From: Campylobacter sp. MIT 21-1684
GTDB lineage: Bacteria; Campylobacterota; Campylobacteria; Campylobacterales; Campylobacteraceae
Direction of reading: 5' to 3'
NCBI RefSeq assembly: GCF_026241315.1
Contig: NZ_JAPHNA010000006.1
Coordinates: 25,231-89,230, forward strand
Length of the DNA stretch: 64,000 nt
Every line of letters begins with the position of its first letter. The first letter of the stretch is position 1. The notes beneath the pieces are model-generated. The model did no database searches, had not been told where the DNA came from, and saw nothing but the letters and a program-made list of their open reading frames with translations. Below are positions 15,327-23,153 of the stretch, piece after piece. A program made the position numbers and the translations under genes.

Positions 15327-18117
15327 AACTGCTTTGCTGGTCTAAAAAATAGGCTATATGTTGCCACGAAAAACCGCTTTGCTCACTCAAACCTATTTCA
15401 CAAGTACTTGAATTACTAAAACCTCGTTTAAGAGTAGTTTTTCTATAAAAATTCGTAAAATTTTGAGTTGCGTTTTTGCTGAGTTCTGGAATAAAAAAAC
15501 CTTTATAACCAGAAAAACCGCAACAAGCCATTTGGTCTTTAAATATCTCCCCTCTTGTGCAGAGTTTTGCTAATTTCAACATAGTATCTTCAAGTCCAAG
15601 TTTTTTACTAGCACACATAGTATAAATACCGACATTCTCATCACTCTTAGAAAAACGAAGTCTTGGAGCTAATACTTCAAGCAAATATTCGCTTAAATCA
15701 TAAATTTCAAATTTTTCATCTTGAAATACCTTTTTCATCTCAGCACTGCAAGCACCGTGATCAAGGACTATTTTAAAATTCATCTGTTCAAAAAACTCTT
15801 TATTTTGCATAAAGAGTTTTTCTTTTGAGTGATGAAAATCGCTAAAAGCCTTACCACAACACATTGAAGTTATTTGTTTTGGATATATAACATTAATTTT
15901 TGCTTTTTTACATAAACTCTCAAATACTTCTTGCAAAGTCCTCATATCATAAGCAAATCCTGATGGACGAAAAACTCTGTTTAAACAACTTGTAAAGTAC
16001 AAAACACTCTCATCAAAGCCAAAGTTTTTATTTTTAAATTGAAAAACACTAGCTTTTGGAGTGTTTTTCAAAAAGACAGGAAAAGATTTGAATTGTTTGT
16101 GAAGCCAAAAACTTGATTTGTGCATTTTTTCAGCCCCAACAAAATGGGAAAAAGTCAAAGAAGCTTTGGCAATATTTAAAGTTTTACTAAAATTTGAGGA
16201 AGTAAAATTAGCAATCTTCTTAGAAATCTTACCTTGAGTGTTATGTTTATACCTAAGAGCTATTTGGGCTGTATCAATACCAACAGGACAGAGTTCTTCG
16301 CACATTGAACAGGTGGCGCAAGTTTGAATGCTAAAATATTCTAGTCCTTGTTTTAATTCTAAAAGCAATTTTTTACTTTGCTCATCAATTTTCCCCTCAA
16401 GCCTTTTTATTTCTCTTTGTAAGGCTATTCTCTGTCTTGGACTTAGGGTAAATTTATGCGAAGGACAATTTTTTTCACAAAAACCACATTCTACACAATC
16501 ATTTAAAAATTCATCTACAAGGGTAGCTTGTTTAATATTTTTTTTATAAATCTCTTTATCATCACTAATAATAACATCGGGATTTAACAGTCCTTTTGGA
16601 TCAAAAATAGCTTTTATTTTTCTGTGGAGTTGGTAAGCTTTCTTACCCCATTCAAGCTCTACAAAAGGAGCGATCATTCTGCCTGTTCCGTGCTCTGCTT
16701 TAATACTACCTCCAAGCTTTACAACCTTTTGCGCCATCTCCTCAACAAGTTGTGAAAAATTTTCAAATTCCTCTTTTTGTGTTAAAACAGGGGTGATGAT
16801 AAAATGTATATTCCCGGCTAAAGCGTGTCCAAAAATGATTCCATTATTTTCAAAACCATATTTTTTAAAGAGTTTTTGAATTTGAAGTATCCCTTTGCCT
16901 AAGTCCTTGATTTCAAAACAAATATCCTCTGTAATTACAGAAGATTCAGCTCTTTTTGATGTAGCAGCTATTGGAAAAAGTCCTTTGCGAATCTTCCACC
17001 AAGAAGCATACACTTGTTCATCAAAGGAAAATTCAAATGGCAAACAAGTAGGACACATTTTCAAAACCTCTTTGATTTTTTTTACTTGTTTTTCTAAGTT
17101 CTTTCTGTCATCGCTTTCACTTTGTATTAAGATACAGCTTGTCCCTTGTGTTAGGTTCATAAGTACTTTTGGGACTCCTTTAAATTTACTTGCAGCCTTT
17201 AAAGAAGCATAATCCATAATCTCTGCACTTGAAATAAAATCATTCAAAGTAGAAAGCACTTCAACAGCTTTAGCTGCTTGAAGTATATCTTCATAAAAAA
17301 GCAAGGCACAGGCTTTAAATGGCGAATCTTTAACGCATTGTAATTCTACACTAGAAACAAAACCTAAAGTCCCCTCACTTCCAACAAATAAATGCGCAAT
17401 AATATCAATAGGATCTTCAAAATCAAGGAGAGAATTTAAACTATAACCTGTTGTATTTTTGATTTTATATTTTTTTTCTATAAGTTGTTTTAATTCCTCA
17501 TCCTGAAGAATCTCTTGTCGTAATTTTAGCACTTGTTCTATGAGTGTGGCGTGTGTTTTTTTAAAGGTTTCAACACTTAAAATATCAGCAGTATCAAGCA
17601 CACAACCATCATTTAAAATCACTCGTATAGATTGCAAGGTATTATAAGAATTCTGTTGTACCCCACAGCACATTCCACTTGAGTTGTTATTAACGATCCC
17701 ACCAATTTGCGCTGCTGCCAAAGTGGCTGGATCAGGTCCTATTTTTTTAGCAAAGGGTTTTAAAAGTTCATTGGCATTTTGCCCTATTACTCCACAATCA
17801 AGCCTTATTGAATGTACATTTTTATCAATGGTAATATTTTGCCAAGAATGATCAAGTATAACCAAAATGCTTTCACACGAACTTTGTCCGCTTAAACTTG
17901 TCCCTGCACCACGAAAACATAGAGGAGTATTATATTTGTTTGAAAGTTTATAAGCTTGGATAATTTCTGCTTCATTTTGTACCATTACTACAAGCTGTGG
18001 TACATAGCTATAACACGAGGCTTCAACGCCATAACAAAAACGTCTCAAATAATCTTTATAAATTCTTTCTTTAAAAATTTTTTTTGCTTCTTTATAGAAA
18101 CCATTGTAATCCTGCAT
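15313..18117 (-). CDS. dld: FAD- and FeS-dependent D-lactate dehydrogenase (GlcD/GlpC fusion type)
   Basis: The 934-residue fusion protein opens with a PCMH-type FAD-binding domain (LCFRGAGTSLSGQ; GPDPATLAAAQIGGIVNNNSSG). A cap domain ends near HGTGRMIAPFVE. Two ferredoxin-like Cys motifs follow (CVECGFCEKNCPSH and CATCSMCEELCPVG). The tail has two CCG domains (MCCGKAF and ACCGFSGYKG) typical of heterodisulfide-reductase-like subunits. It oxidises D-lactate to pyruvate at the inner membrane and feeds electrons to the quinone pool; C. jejuni Cj1585c is the type I have in mind. AAGGA precedes ATG 18117. It is monocistronic here and convergent with pabA. Confidence 0.88.
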   Translation of the reverse strand: MQDYNGFYKEAKKIFKERIYKDYLRRFCYGVEASCYSYVPQLVVMVQNEAEIIQAYKLSNKYNTPLCFRGAGTSLSGQSSCESILVILDHSWQNITIDKNVHSIRLDCGVIGQNANELLKPFAKKIGPDPATLAAAQIGGIVNNNSSGMCCGVQQNSYNTLQSIRVILNDGCVLDTADILSVETFKKTHATLIEQVLKLRQEILQDEELKQLIEKKYKIKNTTGYSLNSLLDFEDPIDIIAHLFVGSEGTLGFVSSVELQCVKDSPFKACALLFYEDILQAAKAVEVLSTLNDFISSAEIMDYASLKAASKFKGVPKVLMNLTQGTSCILIQSESDDRKNLEKQVKKIKEVLKMCPTCLPFEFSFDEQVYASWWKIRKGLFPIAATSKRAESSVITEDICFEIKDLGKGILQIQKLFKKYGFENNGIIFGHALAGNIHFIITPVLTQKEEFENFSQLVEEMAQKVVKLGGSIKAEHGTGRMIAPFVELEWGKKAYQLHRKIKAIFDPKGLLNPDVIISDDKEIYKKNIKQATLVDEFLNDCVECGFCEKNCPSHKFTLSPRQRIALQREIKRLEGKIDEQSKKLLLELKQGLEYFSIQTCATCSMCEELCPVGIDTAQIALRYKHNTQGKISKKIANFTSSNFSKTLNIAKASLTFSHFVGAEKMHKSSFWLHKQFKSFPVFLKNTPKASVFQFKNKNFGFDESVLYFTSCLNRVFRPSGFAYDMRTLQEVFESLCKKAKINVIYPKQITSMCCGKAFSDFHHSKEKLFMQNKEFFEQMNFKIVLDHGACSAEMKKVFQDEKFEIYDLSEYLLEVLAPRLRFSKSDENVGIYTMCASKKLGLEDTMLKLAKLCTRGEIFKDQMACCGFSGYKGFFIPELSKNATQNFTNFYRKTTLKRGFSNSSTCEIGLSEQSGFSWQHIAYFLDQQSSSKDE

Positions 18118-18204
18118 TGCATTTCCTTTTTTTTGTATAAACAGCGTAAAATCATACTCTTTATTTCAAAAAAAGACAACCTCATTAACAATAAAAGCTC
18201 TGCT

Positions 18205-18333
18205 ATGAAAGATTGTTATAAATACCCATACAACTTAGAAAAAATAAGAAAGAGAATAAAAGCTATGAGAGCTAAAAAAAGAAAACAAAGTAAGCCTTTT
18301 TTCTTACAAAGAATAAAGGCTTCTATTAATTGA
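18205..18333 (+). CDS. Possible 42-aa very basic peptide
   Basis: The frame starts at ATG 18205 and stops at TGA 18331-18333. The peptide is rich in Lys and Arg (KIRKRIKAMRAKKRKQ). No convincing ribosome-binding site precedes it, and the same frame is open upstream into dld antisense, which weakens the case. Its 3' end contains an 8-bp inverted repeat. I cannot assign a function; it may be a remnant. Confidence 0.3.
   Translation: MKDCYKYPYNLEKIRKRIKAMRAKKRKQSKPFFLQRIKASIN
18292..18322. terminator. Stem-loop in the dld-hypothetical intergenic gap
   Basis: AAGCCTTT (18292-18299) and AAAGGCTT (18315-18322) form an 8-bp perfect stem with a 15-nt loop. It lies downstream of the leftward hypothetical gene at 18390-18899 and could end that transcript. 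Confidence 0.4.
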
Positions 18334-18389
18334 GCAATGAAAGATTCTAGCATTGTAACTCCACTATTTTATTTTCATAACCTAATTAT

Positions 18390-18899
18390 TCAAGCATTTG
18401 CTAAAAGTTCTTTTAAAAGTTTATTTTTTGCTTGATTGTGGAATTTTTTGAGGCAATCTGGATTTTGTACTTGATAGTTATTTTTCTTTTGTGAAAGACT
18501 AATTCTTGTAGCACTATAATCTGCATCTACTTCAATATAAGTACGTTCATTTCGTTTTTCAACTAGAGCTCCTTTTGCCTCATCGTAGATAAACTTTATA
18601 TCATATTCCACCCATTTTGTAATGATGGGAATAGTATAAAAAATAGGTAAACTATCTTCTTCTTCTCTGGTCAAACGTTCAATACGCCTGTATTTTATGT
18701 GTGAGGTTTGCACTACTTGTTTATGAGCTTTTTCCTCATAGATAAAACTAGTGGTGTCTGATATGATTTTTTGGGACAAAGTTTCAGCTTGAACGGAAGT
18801 AAAACTTTCTTCATAGTATTCAAAAACAGAAAAACAATTTGCACCTCCAGCAAATAAAACCCTATTAGTTGGTGTAAATGTAGTATTTTGAATTTCCAT
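18390..18899 (-). CDS. Hypothetical protein, 169 aa
   Basis: I do not recognise this family. The product has no signal peptide and no membrane segment. It is mixed alpha/beta with many charged residues: a middle part rich in Tyr, Ile and Glu (TKWVEYDIKFIYDE) and a Lys-rich helical end (KFHNQAKNKLLKELL). AGGGAG lies about 7 nt before ATG 18899. It is the second gene of a leftward pair with the 349-residue protein just upstream, so the two probably share transcription and perhaps function. Base composition looks like the surrounding genome. Confidence 0.65.
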   Translation of the reverse strand: MEIQNTTFTPTNRVLFAGGANCFSVFEYYEESFTSVQAETLSQKIISDTTSFIYEEKAHKQVVQTSHIKYRRIERLTREEEDSLPIFYTIPIITKWVEYDIKFIYDEAKGALVEKRNERTYIEVDADYSATRISLSQKKNNYQVQNPDCLKKFHNQAKNKLLKELLANA

Positions 18900-18914
18900 T
18901 ATCTTTACTCCCTA

Positions 18915-20060
18915 TTAAAATCTATAAAAACTTTGAAACGCTCTTTGAGCTTCGTTTAAAAATGGCTGTCCTGCCTTATTAATCGAATCGGTAAAAACGC
19001 TTTAACCAAGTCAAACACTTTTTAATACTCTTTGCAACATTTCATCTTGTTGGTATTTTGTTGAGATAGTGTTTGATTTTATATGATGGGTGGAATTGTG
19101 CATAGAATCATTCTTTTGTATTCCGCTAGAAGTTTCAAGTAAAAACATTTCAAAAAGATTTTGTATGTTTGCAGCATACTGTTCATAGTACAGATTTATA
19201 GAATGAGTAAACATATTGCTAATGTTTTGCTCTTGTGAAATTGTTTGGGTAAAATTGCGTACATTTTGAGATTCCTCAAGTTTTTCAGATTCAAACTCTC
19301 TTTTGGCTATCAATTCAAGGATTTCTAAGTGTTTATAAAATGTATCAAAAAAACTTGACGAAGAATCTTGTCCATCTATCTTTTTTTTCAAAAACCCAAA
19401 ATAATTATCTGTATCTCCTCTTACATAGTCTTTTGCAAGTTCATCTAAGGATCTTTGAGCGTCTTGATTAAAAAAACCAGAATATCTTCTTGTTGTCATA
19501 GAATTCGCCAATCTCTTATCTTCTTCATTTGTAATCAAAAATTCCATAAAAAGTTTTGATATATTTATTTTCTCGCCTTTTGAATCTATAAATTCGCTAG
19601 AAGCAGAAACATATTTTCCATCATAATGAATCTTTACTTCAAAAAAATCAATATTTTTATCTTTCATATAGTCTTGATGACTGAATAATTCGTCCGATAA
19701 AAACTTAAGTAATTGTTTTTGTTGTTCTTTGCTTAAAGAATGCCACTCAACCTTTTCATTTGTATCAGCATTACTAAGCGAATTTAAAGCATTAGCAATC
19801 TTGGGAAAATTCTCTTTAGCAAGGTCTTTAGCAGGAAGCAAAGATTCAAGATCTTCTTTAATGTTTTCAAGAGTATTGTTTGCTTTTGTTTCTTGCATTA
19901 TTTCTTGCTCTTTTTGTATTTCACTATTTTTTACTTGAAGTTCTTTTTCCAAGTTTTGTTGAAAATTTGTCTTATTTTCAAGATTGTATGTTGAAAAAGA
20001 ATTTGTTTGATTGCGAATGTGATTTGACAATGGATTGAATGTTTGAAAGCTTAAGTTCAT
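18915..20060 (-). pseudogene. Unrecognised 349-aa protein, C-terminus cut off by in-frame stops
   Basis: The open frame runs from ATG 20060 (AAGGAG upstream) to TGA 19011-19013. It encodes a soluble, Q/N/E-rich 349-residue protein without signal peptide. A coiled-coil-like stretch (FQQNLEKELQVKNSEIQKEQ) lies near the N-terminus, and further helices fill the middle. After the TGA and a TAA at 19002-19004, the same frame continues with protein-like sequence (SINKAGQPFLNEAQRAFQSF) to TAA 18915-18917. The gene therefore seems to have lost about 28 C-terminal residues to a small insertion or mutation. The 349-residue product may still be made. Function is unknown. Confidence 0.55.
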
Positions 20061-20126
20061 TGCTTACTCCTTAAAAATTTATTCTACAAAGAAACAAGCA
20101 AAAAGTGTGCCATATTTTATGGCAAC

Positions 20127-20669
20127 TTAGAATCTATTACGATCAAGGACTGCCCTTTCATATCTTTTATAGGCATTATATCCTTCTGTAATGGCTCTGC
20201 TTGCATACACTATTTTTGGATCAAAATTGTATACTTGTTTTTCAGTAAAAGCTAAAGCTTTATTTAAATGATTTGTAATTTTTGGTTTGTGTGTTTTAAA
20301 ATCATAAGGGATAAAAAGATATTCGTACCCGCTATAATTAAAAAATCTAGGATGTTCTGTATAGCTTCTATACTCTACTTTAAAATAAGTAAAACCATAA
20401 AGTTTATCAAGCTGGTCAGGATGAACTTCACCTCTAGCTATAAATGAGCCATAAACATTCCCCAAAGAATCGTGTTTTAAATTTTTTGTATCAACTAAAC
20501 CTGTTATCCAGTAATATCCTCCCTTAACCTGTGCCATTTCTTCATCATTTAAAAGTTTTACACCTTGAGAATTCGAATGTAAAGTACCATTACTTGCTAA
20601 AGCAAGTACATCTTTTGCATTGAGTGTACTAAGGCTTAGAAAGAATAAAACCAAACAAAGTTTTTTCAT
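20127..20669 (-). CDS. Sec-exported protein with double-glycine leader (putative C39 substrate)
   Basis: The 180-residue product starts with a Sec signal peptide (residues 1-18, ending STLNA). Residues 40-51 then read LNDEEMAQVKGG. This is the classical double-glycine leader pattern: Leu at -12, Glu at -8, Met at -7, Val at -4 and Gly-Gly at -2/-1. Cleavage after Gly51 would free a 129-residue protein starting YYWITG, rich in Tyr, Phe, Lys and His. A free-standing C39 peptidase and an outer-membrane barrel are encoded divergently 125 bp away. I infer that the peptidase trims this protein in the periplasm and the barrel exports it. The mature part matches nothing I know. AAAGGAG lies 5 nt before the ATG. 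Confidence 0.7.
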   Translation of the reverse strand: MKKLCLVLFFLSLSTLNAKDVLALASNGTLHSNSQGVKLLNDEEMAQVKGGYYWITGLVDTKNLKHDSLGNVYGSFIARGEVHPDQLDKLYGFTYFKVEYRSYTEHPRFFNYSGYEYLFIPYDFKTHKPKITNHLNKALAFTEKQVYNFDPKIVYASRAITEGYNAYKRYERAVLDRNRF

Positions 20670-20794
20670 TTTTTACTCCTTTAATTGTTGTTTAATGTTT
20701 TATTATTAAGGAATAAAATAAATTTTGTCTTAAAAATTAAATAAAAATTTGATAGATTTTTTGTACTTAAATCACTCAAATAAGGAATTTGTAA

Positions 20795-21636
20795 ATGAAA
20801 AAAATCATTCTTCTTTTGCTTTGTACTCTGCATAGTTTCGCTTCTGACCCTATTACAATAGACAGCTTGTTTAAAAGACAATTAGGACTAAGAAGCATTA
20901 GCACTTTAGAATACATCAGCAGTGGCAATACTGATTTTTACAAAACCTATCCTTATGTCAGTGCTTATAATGATGGCAAAAACTATACAGACAACCGCCA
21001 ACTTTCCTTGCGTCAAACTTTGGTTTATTCTCTACACAAAAGCTTTGATCTAAGCTTGAGTGCTAGAGGAAGTTATGTGAGTAGTGATTATAGAACGGTA
21101 ACTGGAGCTAGAGCAACAAGCGATACTTTGGAATTCAATTCTTTCAATCTGGGTTTTATTTATACGACTTCAAGTATTAGGGATTTCATTCCTCAATTTT
21201 CTTTTGATTTTAGCTTGTTTGATCGTATAAAAATGCTTGATGAAAAGAAAAATTTTACTGCTAAATCAGCTTCCTTGCAATTTGCTCTAAAAAGATATAC
21301 AGACCCTTTGGTTGCTATGTAGGAATAGCATATAATGCTAATTTATATTTTAATGCAGGAAAGATTAACTTTGGAAATGCTCTTTTTGCAGGGTTTAATG
21401 GCTCTGTAATTCTTAGTCCTAAGGTTTCGCTTGATTTGGGTTTTCAACAAAGCTTTCAAGAAGCAAGCAAACACAATGGTACAAAATACACTCAAAATTA
21501 TTCCATTCCTACTCTTTCTTTAGGATTTACTTATAGTTTAACCGACAGGAGTGCCCTGTCAATTTCAGGTGCTTCAAGTAGTTCTTCCTCTGCACCAAAT
21601 TCTGTTGTTTCTTTAAGCTTGTGGAGGAAATTTTAA
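20795..21636 (+). pseudogene. Outer-membrane beta-barrel protein, frameshifted
   Basis: AAGGA lies 8 nt before ATG 20795, and the product starts with a signal peptide (MKKIILLLLCTLHSFA). Alternating amphipathic strands follow (ISTLEYISSG, LVYSLHKSFDLSLSARGSY). The first frame ends at TAG 21320-21322. The -1 frame continues without a stop through 21301-21636 with more strands (YVGIAYNANLYFNAG) and ends LSLWRKF, with the aromatic last residue expected of a barrel. The joined protein would be about 280 residues with some 12 strands. The shift lies between about 21287 and 21319. One lost C in the CCC of GACCCTTTGG would explain it. It sits directly before the C39 peptidase, as FapF does with FapD. 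Confidence 0.65.
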
Positions 21637-21639
21637 GCA

Positions 21640-22221
21640 GTGAGTAAAATACAATATACACTCTCACTTTGTTTTTTTATTCTTAGTACTGCAAATGCTG
21701 ATTTTATAGTCAAATCGATGAGTGAGTTAAAGAATGAAAAATTTATTCGTCAAAAATATGAAGAATCTTGCGGGACTTCAAGTCTGGCAAATCTGCTTAA
21801 TCTTTTTTCTTTTAAACAATACAGCGAAGCAGATATTCTCAAAGTTTTACAAAACAAGACTAGTATGCTTTCTTTTTTAGAGCTTAAAAATACAGCTTTA
21901 AAACTTGGCTTTGAAAGCGATGGTTATGAGCTTGATACTAAAGAATTTGAATTTCTTACTTTACCTGTGATAGCAAAGATAGAAAAAGATCCAAGATATC
22001 CCCATTTTGTTGTAGTGCAAAATTTACAAGGTGATTTTGTTTCTATTACTGATCCAAATTTCGGTGTTTATATTGCTACGAAAAACGAATTTTACTCTCT
22101 ATGGGGCAAGAAAAAAGGTTTTGTTCTTGTTGTTGTGCCAAAGAAATTTACTAATTATAACCTACAAAAACCTTTCTTTTTTGGTAGTTTTTTACTGGAT
22201 AAAAACAAAAGAGGATTCTAA
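21640..22221 (+). CDS. Free-standing periplasmic C39 (double-glycine) peptidase
   Basis: The start is GTG 21640; GGAGG lies 12 nt upstream, a long spacing. This start is preferred because it alone gives a signal peptide (residues 1-20, ending TANA). The 193-residue protein is a minimal C39 papain-like peptidase: Cys44 in EESCGTSSLANLL, His122 in YPHFVVV and Asp138 in ITDPNFG. The gaps of 78 and 16 residues match the spacing in bacteriocin-processing ABC exporters. It lacks the transporter and ATPase domains, so it works as a soluble or membrane-tethered protease. The barrel stop is 3 bp upstream, so the genes are coupled. The likely substrate is the double-glycine protein at 20127-20669. Its end overlaps the convergent EamA gene by 4 bp. 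Confidence 0.85.
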   Translation: MSKIQYTLSLCFFILSTANADFIVKSMSELKNEKFIRQKYEESCGTSSLANLLNLFSFKQYSEADILKVLQNKTSMLSFLELKNTALKLGFESDGYELDTKEFEFLTLPVIAKIEKDPRYPHFVVVQNLQGDFVSITDPNFGVYIATKNEFYSLWGKKKGFVLVVVPKKFTNYNLQKPFFFGSFLLDKNKRGF

Positions 22222-23078
22222 CTTTTTCTTGCATTTAAGAGTACGCTTATTATGATAAGAACAAAAGAAAAAACATCAAGCCAAGTATAAGGAGTTTGAA
22301 AAAAGAAAAAACTCATACAAGCCGCAGCAACAGGTTCTATACAAGCTATCATACTTGCTTTTACAGCTCCTATATATTCTAAACCTTTAAGATACAGGCA
22401 AAATGCCATTATAGTACCTATAAAAATTATACCACCCATTGCCAAAAAAGAATCAAAACTGAATTGATATTCAAAAAGTTTTGGACCAAGTAAAATAAAA
22501 AGAAATAAAGAAGATATGAGACTTGCAAAACCCATAACACAAAAAAGTCCATATTTTTGAAAAAGAGTTCTTGCGCTTAAAGAATAAAACACTATACCAA
22601 AAGCTGCGATAATCCCCCATACTAAGCCTAAAAAATTTACATTAAGTGATTTAAAATCCCCACCACTAGCAAGAAAAAATAACACTACAAATATCAAAAA
22701 CAAAGCAATAATTTCATCTCTCTTTGGAAATTTTTTCTCTTTAAAACAAAGAAAAAGCATAATAAACAAAGGAGCGCTGTATTGTATCATCGTAGCTGTT
22801 CCCGCATCTGTATAAGAAATAGCTTTAAAATAACTATATTGGGTGAGTAAAAGACCAAAAAAAGCGAAAAAGACTAAGGAAAAACTTTCTTCTTTTGAGA
22901 GAAAAAGTCTCAAATTCCTTTTTTTAATACTTAAAAGACTTAAAAAAATTCCACTGAAAAAGAGGCGGCAAAAACTTATCCATTCGACTGTGTAATAATT
23001 TTTGAAAAGATATTCTGCTAAAATTCCAGAAATAGCCCAAGAAATCCCTCCGCTTAGAACTAAAAACACACCTAGCAC
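22218..23078 (-). CDS. EamA/DMT-family transporter
   Basis: The 286-residue protein has ten hydrophobic segments arranged as two EamA repeats. The first ends around GTATMIQYSAPLF and the second near VKASMIACIEPVAAA; this repeat-end motif is typical of drug/metabolite transporters. The start is GTG 23078, with AAGGA 5 nt upstream; a nearby ATG at 23080 is out of frame. These carriers export amino acids, purines or other metabolites, and the substrate cannot be inferred. It is divergent from murA and convergent with the C39 peptidase gene. Confidence 0.85.
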   Translation of the reverse strand: MLGVFLVLSGGISWAISGILAEYLFKNYYTVEWISFCRLFFSGIFLSLLSIKKRNLRLFLSKEESFSLVFFAFFGLLLTQYSYFKAISYTDAGTATMIQYSAPLFIMLFLCFKEKKFPKRDEIIALFLIFVVLFFLASGGDFKSLNVNFLGLVWGIIAAFGIVFYSLSARTLFQKYGLFCVMGFASLISSLFLFILLGPKLFEYQFSFDSFLAMGGIIFIGTIMAFCLYLKGLEYIGAVKASMIACIEPVAAACMSFFFFQTPYTWLDVFSFVLIIISVLLNARKS

Positions 23079-23124
23079 ATATTTCCTTTCAAGTTAAATT
23101 ATACATTATTTTTGAGATTTAAGC

Positions 23125-23130
23125 TATAAT
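23125..23130 (+). promoter_or_regulatory. -10 box of the murA-moeA operon
   Basis: TATAAT stands 24 nt before the murA ATG, in a T-rich context (TTTAAGCTATAATTATAT). It is the only good box in the 75-bp gap to the divergent transporter gene. Confidence 0.6.
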
Positions 23131-23153
23131 TATATTTTATTATAAGGAAAATG

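Noticed and set aside
17956..18204. Longer upstream extension of the 42-codon basic frame
   Set aside because: It is antisense to the conserved start of D-lactate dehydrogenase and shows no protein-like features.
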